Positions 9,191 to 16,334 are shown, counted from the first letter of the stretch. The stretch is 64,000 nt of DNA from Flavobacterium cerinum (GCF_024496085.1 NZ_CP101751.1:2976001-3040000); one strand, 5' to 3'. Program-made: numbers and translations. The notes: a model not told the origin generated them from the sequence alone.

Positions 9191-10010
9191 TTAACAATTG
9201 TTGTGGTGCAAAAAAATGATTTAACGGACCATTCCCCTTCCCTATAGCTACATCTGCTCCTTCTTTTATTGCCTCATGTACATACTGTTGCGCCAGATTT
9301 ACAGCATCCGGTATTTTTTTCCCCTGCGCCAAATAAGCCGCTATGGCCGATGATAAAGTACAACCGGAACCATGCCTATTATTTGTCTCTATTTTTTCGG
9401 AAGTATATTCCGCAATAATTCCTTTTTGATCGAATAAAATTGAGGTCAATTCTTTAGTCGGTAAATGTCCGCCTTTTAACAGGAGATGCTGACATCCTTT
9501 TTCCATGATCTTTGTCCCCAATAAACGCATTTCATCGACACTACCGATTGGTGCTCCGGTTAATACGGCTGCTTCATCTAAATTGGGTGTAATAATCGTT
9601 GATAAGGGAAATAATGTATTTACAATTTCATTTATGGTATCTTCTTTAATCAAGCGATGTCCGCTTGTGGCCACCATAACCGGATCAAATACGACCGGAA
9701 TTTCGGGATATTCTTGTAGCATTTCGGCTATAATCCGCACCAGCTCCAAACTATGTACCATTCCGATTTTAATGGCATCCGGGCGTATATCTTCCATTAT
9801 GGTTTGCAATTGCATTTGTACAATCTCCGTCGGAATCGTATGGATTGCTTTTACGCCACAGGTATTTTGAACCGGAAGTGCCGTTAATACCGATGTAGCA
9901 TAACATCCCAATGCACTAATTGTCTTGATATCGGCCTGAATTCCGGCTCCACCGCTACCGTCGAAACCTGCTATGGTTAATACTACCGGGTAAATATGTT
10001 CTTTTTTCAT
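9171..10010 (-). CDS. thiD: Bifunctional hydroxymethylpyrimidine kinase/phosphomethylpyrimidine kinase
   Basis: 279 residues, typical of ThiD. It phosphorylates HMP to HMP-P and then HMP-PP in the pyrimidine branch of thiamine diphosphate synthesis, in the cytoplasm. Visible ribokinase-fold motifs are the N-terminal TIAGFDGSGGAGIQADIKT, the substrate region around CYATSVLTALPVQNT, the VVFDPVMVATSG segment and the C-terminal anion-hole motif NRHGSGCTLSSAIAAYLA with its catalytic Cys. It is not accompanied by other thi genes here, and no TPP riboswitch is visible upstream, where the neighbouring sequence is an IS scar. Loss of an original upstream partner by insertion or deletion is possible. 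Confidence 0.95.
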   Translation of the reverse strand: MKKEHIYPVVLTIAGFDGSGGAGIQADIKTISALGCYATSVLTALPVQNTCGVKAIHTIPTEIVQMQLQTIMEDIRPDAIKIGMVHSLELVRIIAEMLQEYPEIPVVFDPVMVATSGHRLIKEDTINEIVNTLFPLSTIITPNLDEAAVLTGAPIGSVDEMRLLGTKIMEKGCQHLLLKGGHLPTKELTSILFDQKGIIAEYTSEKIETNNRHGSGCTLSSAIAAYLAQGKKIPDAVNLAQQYVHEAIKEGADVAIGKGNGPLNHFFAPQQLLKRKAPL

Positions 10011-10017
10011 GATTTTA

Positions 10018-10433
10018 CTATTGCTCCATTTTTTCGGAAATTTTCCCGAAACTGGATATTAGCATGGATACACAGCAAAAAGACTTGTCTCTGCTATGGG
10101 TTTCTGTAGCTTTTTTAAATAAATCAAACATCCATTGCCTTCTGCTTTCAGGTTCTGTTTGTATAGCTTCTAAAATATTTTTGCTTTTAAATTTTTTAAA
10201 ATCTCTTATCAGATCTGATAATTTGCCATCTTTCGATTGCACTATTAAATGAATGTGATTACTCATGATTACATAACCATACAATATCATTCCCTTTCTT
10301 TTATACAATAATCTAAAGAAGAAACTACGATATCTTTATAAACCCTTCTTGTGAAAACATCTATCCAATCTACTACCGTACAAGTAATAAAATGCGGTTT
10401 TTCCTGATCTTTTATAGTATAGCCTTCTTTCAT
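10018..10433 (-). pseudogene. Frameshifted, truncated REP-associated tyrosine transposase (RAYT/IS200-like)
   Basis: From the ATG at 10433 the reading gives MKEGYTIKDQEKPHFIT followed by VVDWIDVFTRRVYKDIV, the usual N-terminus of Bacteroidota RAYT (Tnp_Y1) proteins. That frame stops at about 10290. The HUH motif NHIHLIV and the following segment continue in a neighbouring frame, so one base has been lost, probably in the A/G run near 10295. Downstream the normal C-terminus is missing: the catalytic Tyr helix (usually near YIHQNPVRAG) does not occur, and the protein runs into unrelated sequence 8 bp from thiD. It is therefore inactive as a transposase. A REP-like hairpin lies just upstream at 10515. 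Confidence 0.82.
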
Positions 10434-10449
10434 TAAGTATTATTTTCTT

Positions 10450-10543
10450 CTCAAAGTTGGGAGACTCTCAGAAACGGGATAAATTTAAGAAAAATTGTTT
10501 AGGTTGATATTGCTCAAAGTCAGGAGACTTTGCGCAGCGGGCG
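10450..10543. repeat. REP-like hairpin and a degenerate second copy
   Basis: CAAAGTC-AGGA-GACTTTG at 10515-10532 is a perfect 7-bp stem with a 4-nt loop. A diverged direct copy, starting CTCAAAGTTGGGAGACT, lies at 10450-10480, and both are followed by a G-rich tail (gaaacggg / gcagcggg). Such short palindromes beside a RAYT gene are the expected substrate of that transposase family. Confidence 0.7.
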
Positions 10544-10755
10544 GATTTTATCTTTTTGGTTCCGTGCCCGTTTCTGTAATTCCCTGTGGCAGATTTTTGA
10601 TGCTTCTCATTATCCAAATGAGCGTCCAATTCTGCATCAAGCATATGCTCTACAGCCCTTTTATGCATTTCTTTGAAGAAAGAAGTTAAGTCTTCTCCAT
10701 TTTTAAAGGACTTGTAAAAATCCTTGTTGTTTAATAAGTCTTCTTTGTCGATCAT
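10468..10755 (-). pseudogene. N-terminal remnant of an IS256-family (mutator-type) transposase
   Basis: The first 68 or so residues read like the start of Bacteroidota IS256-family transposases: MIDKEDLLNNKDFYKSFKNG, then a Glu-Asp-Leu segment, KRAVEHMLDAELDAHLDNEK and NGHGTKKIK. Intact members are around 400 residues and carry a DDE domain. Here the homology ends at about 10550, and the frame runs on through the REP hairpin to a chance stop. The whole catalytic domain is gone. The upstream side still holds an element-like end and a large hairpin. Confidence 0.8.
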
Positions 10756-10777
10756 AACTATATAGGTTAAAAATAAT

Positions 10778-10844
10778 AAAAAGTTATTTCCGAAAATTAT
10801 TTTTGAGCTTTAGAGGGCTCAAAAATTTTTCAGAATAACTTTTT
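10778..10844 (-). repeat. Large imperfect inverted repeat in the IS leader
   Basis: Arms at about 10778-10808 and 10817-10844 pair over roughly 25 bp (AAAAAGTTATT... with ...AATAACTTTTT, and TTTTTGAGC with GCTCAAAAA) around the loop TTTAGAGG. It lies between the element end and the transposase start, where IS elements often carry structures that limit read-through from outside. Confidence 0.7.
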
Positions 10845-10872
10845 AACTTACACAGTTAGTGAGACACTACCA

Positions 10873-11571
10873 TTATTTTCTTCCTAATTTTTGCAAAACA
10901 TCCTCGTATTTTTTTTGATGGTACAACCAATCCTTATCCGGGAATAATAATGGAAGGGTTTTAACAGCTATGCGCATATCTTCTAAAACTTCATCCAGCC
11001 GAGGTATTTCTTTTACAATATCTATATAAAAATATTGCCACCCTTTAAAGCCGTAATTCTCAAACAACAACTCCATGTATTTGTGGTAGTCAAAATCAAG
11101 TTTTACATACCAATCTTTGTTGAAAAACGCAATTGGTGGCGGAAAATCGCCTTCTTGCTTTATAAAACACCCCCTCATATTGGCATCTACACCTCGAGGT
11201 AAGCGCTCAAACCATCCCAATTTCTGAGAATAATCACCATCGCCTTTTATGTTGACTGCATCCTTAAAATCATCTGACGGATGCATTAATGCATCTGTGA
11301 TGCCATTAAACACAAAACCCGCTCTTAACATAGTTTCATTTCTTAGCTGCAACAAACTATTCCAATTGACAAGAACAGCTAAATTAAAGTATTCCAAATC
11401 TTTGTCGGAAATTTTAATGTTTTCCTGCTCTAATTCTTTTTTTCTTCTTTCTAAAAATCTTTCGGAAGGTGGTTCGCAGTCATAATAATTAGTCTCGCTT
11501 AATTCGCCTAATTCAATATTTGGATTACTTCGTAAATCTTTTAGGCATTGCAGGTACTTATTTGTTATCAT
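10873..11571 (-). CDS. Hypothetical protein, 232 residues
   Basis: I do not recognise this family. It is soluble: no signal peptide or membrane segment. It is rich in aromatic and acidic residues, with a central segment PRGVDANMRGCFIK, then FFNKDWYVKLDFDYHKYMELLF and a C-terminal helical stretch. The size and aromatic-rich composition resemble orphan immunity or SUKH-type proteins of Bacteroidota, but no diagnostic motif was found, so this is only a suggestion. Its stop codon directly borders the end of the IS256 remnant, so the original 3' neighbourhood has been altered. It is followed upstream by a 375-bp gap without a gene. Confidence 0.6.
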   Translation of the reverse strand: MITNKYLQCLKDLRSNPNIELGELSETNYYDCEPPSERFLERRKKELEQENIKISDKDLEYFNLAVLVNWNSLLQLRNETMLRAGFVFNGITDALMHPSDDFKDAVNIKGDGDYSQKLGWFERLPRGVDANMRGCFIKQEGDFPPPIAFFNKDWYVKLDFDYHKYMELLFENYGFKGWQYFYIDIVKEIPRLDEVLEDMRIAVKTLPLLFPDKDWLYHQKKYEDVLQKLGRK

Positions 11572-11946
11572 TTAATTTCTAAATTACTTGTTGAAATAAA
11601 ATACAATACGAAAGGATTCGTGTGGCAGCGGTTCAAAGAGACTTGCTGTCTTGCTGTTTTTTAAGCTGATCATTATTAGATGCCACTAATAATAAAAAAT
11701 ATATTTACAGATAAAGTTCCGAGATTTAGTTGGTTATTTGTTACTTGTTCCATGAATTCCGGATATCCAGATAAAGGATAAGAATGTGACAAAATTACCG
11801 TTGAGGAGAATAGTAATCTTAAAAAGTCGAAATTATTTTCTCTTTCCAATTTATTTCATTCAAATTAAGTCCGAAATAACTGAATATTTTAGAATTTAAC
11901 AAATATTAAAACCAAAATTCCTTTGTTTCACTCTATATATACAGAA
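11572..11946. other. Gene-free AT-rich spacer
   Basis: 375 bp without a supported gene on either strand. A few GC-richer patches (for example around 11620-11645) may be relics of eroded sequence, but I see no recognisable gene, terminator or repeat. Confidence 0.5.
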
Positions 11947-12255
11947 TTACTTTTTTATGATCATGATCACTTCTCTAATTTGATTTGTACCGTTTTCAAT
12001 TCCGATTTTTACCGGTTTTTGTTCGCGATAACTCTTTGAAAGCTTATTTAAAAGTTGAGGGAAATTTTCCGTTTTTGAAGATAAATAAAAAACCTGTGCG
12101 CTAATACCAAGCGCGATTCTGTAGTTTTCGGCATTTTCTTCATCCTTATTTATAGCATTAACAACAATTTTATCATACCAGATAATACTTTTGGTAGACT
12201 TTGAGCAGGAAAAGCACAAGATTATTAACAGTAATATAAAAATTCTATTTTTCAT
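11947..12255 (-). CDS. Small lipoprotein resembling a stand-alone protein-glutaminase propeptide
   Basis: 102 residues. A signal peptide ends in a plausible lipobox (CFSC, Cys17), so a lipidated envelope protein is likely. The mature part matches the propeptides of the two protein-glutaminases next door. YRIALGISAQVF corresponds to LKITFKLHAQFF in one enzyme and YFKVSFILSHQLF in the other. A Glu/Lys-rich helix follows, and then PVKIGIENGTNQIREV corresponds to LNVYLKEGTNEIIKV and LRFLLRPQTNEIVKI. There is no catalytic domain after it. In the C. proteolyticum enzyme the propeptide blocks the active site until it is cleaved. A free copy could therefore act in trans as an inhibitor, self-protection factor or folding helper. 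The homology is read by eye; the role is inference. It lies 54 bp after a glutaminase gene, beyond a hairpin. Confidence 0.75.
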   Translation of the reverse strand: MKNRIFILLLIILCFSCSKSTKSIIWYDKIVVNAINKDEENAENYRIALGISAQVFYLSSKTENFPQLLNKLSKSYREQKPVKIGIENGTNQIREVIMIIKK

Positions 12256-12272
12256 TTTTCAAATATAAAAAA

Positions 12273-12297
12273 GAGATCCCTTTAAAAAAGGGATCTT
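12273..12297 (-). terminator. Hairpin between glutaminase 1 and the propeptide-like gene
   Basis: AGATCCC (12274-12280) pairs with GGGATCT (12290-12296) around an A/T loop, with a T-run on the minus-strand 3' side (TCTTTTTTAT). It could terminate or attenuate transcription, so the downstream small gene would be expressed at a lower level by read-through or from its own promoter. Confidence 0.7.
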
Positions 12298-12309
12298 TTA
12301 AAAAATCAG

Positions 12310-13371
12310 TTAAAAAGAACAAAAAGACACGTCCGGTGCGGGCGTAGGTGTACAATCTTTATATCTCATAAAAACATTTAGCACACAATCTGTATTTCGA
12401 TATTCATCATCATACATAAAGAGTTTTCCTTTCGGACCTCTGTAATATGTATCCCCGGAAGTATTCGCATATGAGACAATATTAGTTTCTCCACAGTTGG
12501 AATTGGTGCATGCCGCTCTCCAATCAGTTTCTGTAACAGGACCATCTTTAAATAACGAAGGGTCAATAATTCGTTTTTGGATTTCTCCTGAATCATCTTT
12601 ATAACTAACCAAAACAGCAACATGATAGCACCAATTTACACAACAGGCTTTATCAAGACTTTGTGCTCTTAAATTACCGTAGACAAATTGTTTCTCACAG
12701 TCATATCCATTCTCTGTTAAGATTTGCCTCATTTTATGCGCCCGGGCATAACAGCCATCAACAGGATAGCGAAACGGAATGCATTCTTGTGTAAATGAAT
12801 GAAATATCCAACAGGACTCATTTCTAATTCGTTCATACATTAGTTTCAATGTATTCAAATCCGGTAGTACAGTTTGTAAATTATTTGCTACTCCTACTCT
12901 TTTAGTCTTAAATCTTGCGTTGAAAGACTCTTGTTCAGCTGCAGAAACTTTGTCTACTTTTATAATCTCATTAGTTCCTTCCTTTAAATAAACATTCAGC
13001 ACCAAACCTTTAGACATCGCATTCTTTACTAATTCAAAATAGCCATTCGTTTCTTCCGTCAATACCATTGTAAAAAACTGAGCATGTAATTTAAATGTAA
13101 TTTTTAAATCATTTCCTACTTTGGTAACTTTAAGAACACTACCTTTAAAAGAAGGCTGTCCATTCCTTGCCGATTCCTGTGTCGGAAAATTCTTTTCTGA
13201 ATCGATATTTGAAAAAGAATCCGTGTTTGAACAGTCTGTAAATAAAACAGCCAACATTACTACTATAACTACTATTTTCAGATTAACAGCTTTATGATTT
13301 TGCTTTTTTCGTTTTAAATCAGGTATATTCTCTACACTAACTTGGCTTTGATATGATTTTATTTTTAACAT
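12310..13371 (-). CDS. Pro-protein-glutaminase (protein-glutamine deamidase), paralog 1
   Basis: 353 residues. The C-terminal ~185 residues closely match the secreted protein-glutaminase of Chryseobacterium proteolyticum (EC 3.5.1.44), which converts protein-bound Gln to Glu and releases ammonia. The visible triad is Cys207 in RYPVDGCYARAHKMR, His250 in CYHVAVLV and Asp270 in RIIDPSLF. Cys pairs and the C-terminal PTPAPDVSFC tail are conserved. Residues about 75-145 are the propeptide domain (KLHAQFF ... KEGTNEIIKV), which is probably removed by proteolysis near residue 163. The N-terminus is odd: 30 basic residues precede a single hydrophobic segment (31-46) ending in FTDC, a poor lipobox, so membrane anchoring or ordinary secretion are both possible. 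An upstream promoter element is shared with paralog 2. Confidence 0.92.
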   Translation of the reverse strand: MLKIKSYQSQVSVENIPDLKRKKQNHKAVNLKIVVIVVMLAVLFTDCSNTDSFSNIDSEKNFPTQESARNGQPSFKGSVLKVTKVGNDLKITFKLHAQFFTMVLTEETNGYFELVKNAMSKGLVLNVYLKEGTNEIIKVDKVSAAEQESFNARFKTKRVGVANNLQTVLPDLNTLKLMYERIRNESCWIFHSFTQECIPFRYPVDGCYARAHKMRQILTENGYDCEKQFVYGNLRAQSLDKACCVNWCYHVAVLVSYKDDSGEIQKRIIDPSLFKDGPVTETDWRAACTNSNCGETNIVSYANTSGDTYYRGPKGKLFMYDDEYRNTDCVLNVFMRYKDCTPTPAPDVSFCSF

Positions 13372-13445
13372 AAAAATACTTTCATTTTGTTTATAATTTA
13401 TTTGAGATTAAGGCCGAATCAGAAAAACCTTAACTTTTCATTTCC

Positions 13446-13484
13446 CAAATCTATTTGTATTAAATTATACACATTATGCATAAT
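13446..13484 (-). promoter_or_regulatory. Glutaminase 1 promoter with shared 28-bp block
   Basis: On the minus strand TAGATTTG (13446-13453) is an exact TAnnTTTG -7 element, about 75 bp before the start codon. Directly upstream, 13457-13484 holds a block starting GTATTAAATTAT (plus-strand reading) and ending in the perfect palindrome ATTATGCATAAT. It matches 24 of 28 bases of a block at the paralog promoter. The block covers the -33/spacer region, a good place for an operator. Confidence 0.72.
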
Positions 13485-13567
13485 CATTTCTTATTCTACT
13501 CTTAAGAAAATTAAATTTATTAATATTACTAATCCCTCTCATTATTAAACATTTACAACGCTTCACA

Positions 13568-13786
13568 ATGATTAGCAGGGCTCTTACTAAAATCAGATTA
13601 TCAAGACTTGAAAAGAATTATTCTCAAGAATATATAGCTTCAAGATTAAGCATATCTCAAAGTTATTATGGACGTATTGAAAACGGTAAAAAAGAAATTA
13701 CACTTAAATGTTTATTACAAATACTCGAAATTTTAGAAATAGATTTGGTTACTTTTTTTAGTCAGATTAAAGGTATATCACCTTAA
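13568..13786 (+). CDS. XRE-family helix-turn-helix regulator, 72 residues
   Basis: A single HTH_3 domain and nothing else. KNYSQEYIASRLSISQSYYG is the helix-turn-helix, followed by RIENGKKEITLKCLLQILEIL, the typical rest of a Cro/CI-type fold. It lies between two protein-glutaminase genes, divergent from paralog 1 and convergent with paralog 2. Both glutaminase promoters carry the same 28-bp block, so this regulator is the obvious candidate to bind it. The lack of a sensor domain suggests control by abundance or by a partner protein. Regulation of the glutaminases is inferred from position. Confidence 0.88.
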   Translation: MISRALTKIRLSRLEKNYSQEYIASRLSISQSYYGRIENGKKEITLKCLLQILEILEIDLVTFFSQIKGISP

Positions 13787-13863
13787 AACTATATATATAA
13801 CAATCTAATTTACAACGCCTTTTATTCAAAATATGGGTTCTTTTTAAAGGATAAGGTTTTCTT

Positions 13864-14826
13864 TCAGAATCCACAGTGCGATACATCCGGAGCCGGTGAA
13901 GGATAACATCCTACGAGGTTTTTAAATGTTTCCAATACACAATTTGTATTTTTATATTGCTCATCAAATAAATAATAATCACCGGCTTCATTTCGGTAAT
14001 ATACATTTCCAGGCACAGTCGAAAATGATGAAATATAGCTCGTTCCACAAGATGAAGCCGTACAAGCAGCTCTCCACATTTCTGCACTTATAGGAGCATC
14101 CTTGAATAACGATGGATCAATAATCAGTTTTTTGATTAAACCTCCCGTTGAATCTTGATATCTTATTTGTACAGCAACATGGTACCCCCATTCAACACAA
14201 CAATCTTTCACTTCATCTTTAGCTCTTAAATGACCATAAACAAACTGTTTTTCACAATAATAGTTATTACTCTCTATTATTTTCCGCATTTTATGCGCTC
14301 TTGCATAACAACCGTCAACCGGATATCGGAATGTAATACAGGTATCCGTTACAGTTAAATCTTCTGAACAGGATTCACTTTTGATTTTAGCAAACAATTG
14401 ATCTAAGGCTTCATTTCCAACTACAACTCCTATCTCTAAAGGAGGTAATGACAGCTCCGGATTTTTTTCAGGATGAAAAGAGTTAAAATAACTCGTATCA
14501 CTACCGGTAAGATTTTCAATCTTTACGATTTCATTTGTTTGAGGTCGTAACAAAAAACGTAAAGGTTCTTTTTCAGCTATTGCGTGTTCAATTTGATTGA
14601 TATAAGCCGAATTTTCAGCATTTTTTTTGATTTTAAAGAGCTGATGTGATAAAATAAATGAGACTTTAAAATAATCCCCATCATCTATTATTTTATCCGG
14701 AATATACCGATATATTATCCGACTTTCAAGATTAACAACCTGATCTTTTATCAAATCTTCTTTTCTATTGCAACCAATTACACTTAATAATAGCATTGCT
14801 AATACAACCACAATTTTTTTCTTCAT
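13864..14826 (-). CDS. Pro-protein-glutaminase lipoprotein, paralog 2
   Basis: 320 residues, with the same architecture as the other glutaminase. A clean lipoprotein signal (SVIGC, Cys19) is followed by NRKEDL; a Lys followed by two acidic residues just after the Cys resembles the surface-export signal of Bacteroidota lipoproteins. The propeptide domain is at about residues 50-108 (FILSHQLF ... RPQTNEIVKI). The catalytic domain has Cys173 (RYPVDGCYARAHKMR), His216 (WGYHVAVQI) and Asp237 (LIIDPSLF) and ends in PSPAPDVSHC. All triad residues are intact. It is probably a surface- or periplasm-tethered protein-glutamine deamidase. Its promoter shares a 28-bp block with paralog 1. No intact signal for type IX secretion is present. 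Confidence 0.93.
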   Translation of the reverse strand: MKKKIVVVLAMLLLSVIGCNRKEDLIKDQVVNLESRIIYRYIPDKIIDDGDYFKVSFILSHQLFKIKKNAENSAYINQIEHAIAEKEPLRFLLRPQTNEIVKIENLTGSDTSYFNSFHPEKNPELSLPPLEIGVVVGNEALDQLFAKIKSESCSEDLTVTDTCITFRYPVDGCYARAHKMRKIIESNNYYCEKQFVYGHLRAKDEVKDCCVEWGYHVAVQIRYQDSTGGLIKKLIIDPSLFKDAPISAEMWRAACTASSCGTSYISSFSTVPGNVYYRNEAGDYYLFDEQYKNTNCVLETFKNLVGCYPSPAPDVSHCGF

Positions 14827-14982
14827 AATTATTTAATTTATTGATATCCGTGTCCAGAAACAATCCTGCTTCCTAAACAGCTCTAAATCTTAAATACCTG
14901 AATTACTATTGGTTAAAAAAGTCCTTTTAATAAAACAAGAACTTTTGGTATCACTAAATTCTAATTACTTTACTCCATATCC

Positions 14983-15021
14983 TAAAACTAATAGTATTAA
15001 ATTATTCACTATATGTATAAT
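14983..15021 (-). promoter_or_regulatory. Glutaminase 2 promoter with shared 28-bp block
   Basis: 14994-15021 matches the glutaminase 1 block at 24 of 28 positions (GTATTAAATTAT, CAC, TATG and ATAAT are common). The following minus-strand TAGTTTTA (14983-14990) fits 7 of 8 positions of TAnnTTTG and has the same 3-bp offset from the block as at paralog 1. It lies about 157 bp before the start codon. Confidence 0.65.
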
Positions 15022-15042
15022 TTAGGATTCTATATGAAATAC

Positions 15043-15070
15043 AAAAGCTACTCCGTTGGGAATAGCTTTT
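15043..15070 (-). terminator. Hairpin terminator downstream of the 15107-15691 gene
   Basis: AAAAGCTA (15043-15050) pairs with TAGCTTTT (15063-15070) around a 12-nt loop. The minus-strand exit carries a short T-rich tract. Confidence 0.6.
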
Positions 15071-15106
15071 GGTTGATTTTTTACAGTATTTCAGTCAGAC
15101 TTGTCT

Positions 15107-15691
15107 TTATTTTGCCATAAAATCATTTGCCTCAAAAAATACAGTCCGGATTTCTTTTTCAAACTTCTTATAATCGAGGTCATCTGCATCCGGATTATTA
15201 AGGGATATAAACCGGATTATTCCGCCATCAACATTTTTATAAAAATCAAAAACCTGGAATTTTTCAAAAGTATAGCGGGATAAAAGCTGATCTTCCGTTT
15301 GCTTATAACTCACAGATGCATAGTTATCTTTTATATCTTCAATTGACATCCCTTTATAATAGAATCCAAAAATAGTAGCAAAAGTCGGCTGATTACTATA
15401 CATAAACAGAAATTGTTCTGTGTATTTTTTAGGATTCTTATAAAGCAGAATCTGCTTCATTTCCGAATTTTTAAAAAAGATGTATTCTTTATCCACCCTA
15501 TTGTATACATAATCACCATAGGTATAAAAATTCATTTTCTGCTTCCCTCCATCAAACGTCAATTGAAATTTATTAAACCGATCATTTTGGTCGGAGGCCA
15601 CTTTTTTTTGTCCGCCCTGATAATAATAATTGGCACATCCGGATAACAGGAATAAAAATGTGACATATAAAATTTTTAATAATCCTTTCAT
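15107..15691 (-). CDS. Lipoprotein of unknown function
   Basis: The start was placed at the ATG at 15691, giving 194 residues, because it is followed at once by a proper lipoprotein signal (MKGLLKILYVTFLFLLSGC). A longer frame from 15775 adds 28 residues without signal character. The mature part is rich in Tyr, Phe and Lys and begins ANYYYQGGQKK. No known domain was recognised. It is monocistronic, with a hairpin after the stop. Envelope location is clear; function is not. It lies upstream of the glutaminase 2 promoter, so a link is possible but unproven. Confidence 0.75.
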   Translation of the reverse strand: MKGLLKILYVTFLFLLSGCANYYYQGGQKKVASDQNDRFNKFQLTFDGGKQKMNFYTYGDYVYNRVDKEYIFFKNSEMKQILLYKNPKKYTEQFLFMYSNQPTFATIFGFYYKGMSIEDIKDNYASVSYKQTEDQLLSRYTFEKFQVFDFYKNVDGGIIRFISLNNPDADDLDYKKFEKEIRTVFFEANDFMAK

Positions 15692-15878
15692 AAGTTTTAT
15701 GATCAAGTAAAATGTAGCGGTAAAGCTACATAATTGTATCGATATTTTATTATTTTCATACATTACAAGTTTCAAAATTCTGCCAGTATAAAAAAAAGTT
15801 TATCTTTTCTTATGGCTTTTCACAATAAGATCTAGTGTTATTTCTCTTCTTTTAACCTTTCAAAAGCATTTAATTATT

Positions 15879-16277
15879 ATGGAAGAAAATAAAAAGGAAA
15901 AAAAGACCAACGAAAAAGTCTTTTACCGAGATCTAACAGTTAAGGTTACACAATTTCGCTACATAACTGATAATAAAACTTATGTGATAAAAAACATTTC
16001 ATTTGTTACAATTAATAAGATTATTGGATGTCGATTTTGTGCTAGGTTTGTAATAATTACAGGTTTTATCGCACTTTTTATCCCAAATGATTTTCAATTA
16101 ATTATTGGTGCAATTTTAATTGTCTTAGGTGTTATATGGCATATCTGTATCAAGGATTTATTTACTGTATGTATTGGAACAAATGGAGCAAGAATAAACA
16201 GCATTACTTCTAGCGATGAAAATTATATCAAAAAGATTGTTGATGCCGTAAACCAAGCGATTATTCATAGAGGTTAA
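15879..16277 (+). CDS. DUF6232-like small membrane protein
   Basis: 132 residues. The N-terminus has KVFYRDLTVKVTQFRYI and TYVIKNISFVTI, the beta-rich start typical of DUF6232 proteins. Two hydrophobic helices follow (about residues 55-72 and 75-93), then a short soluble tail with an IVDAVNQAI helix. Function is unknown for the family, which often accompanies phage-defence or toxin-type accessory loci. It is monocistronic, followed by a strong terminator. The family call is from memory of the pattern. Confidence 0.7.
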   Translation: MEENKKEKKTNEKVFYRDLTVKVTQFRYITDNKTYVIKNISFVTINKIIGCRFCARFVIITGFIALFIPNDFQLIIGAILIVLGVIWHICIKDLFTVCIGTNGARINSITSSDENYIKKIVDAVNQAIIHRG

Positions 16278-16334
16278 TTTTATAACAATGTGTAATTTTA
16301 CACTGAGATATTTTGCTACAATCAGGTAGCCATA

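Larger units (their letters stand above)
10468..10869 (-). mobile_element. IS256-family left-end remnant
   Basis: This comprises the truncated transposase start, its leader hairpin and an apparent terminal sequence (on the minus strand, GTGTCTCACTAACTGTGTAA, from about 10867). The end abuts the stop codon of the 10873-11571 gene. The right end has been lost at the junction with the REP sequence near 10550. The outer boundary is an estimate. Confidence 0.6.

Noticed and set aside
9160..10010. TPP riboswitch for thiD
   Set aside because: No thi-box core is found upstream; the region there is the RAYT remnant.
10294..10300. Programmed frameshift in the RAYT gene
   Set aside because: There is no slippery heptamer with a downstream structure, the family is not known to use one, and the C-terminus is missing anyway, so decay is simpler.
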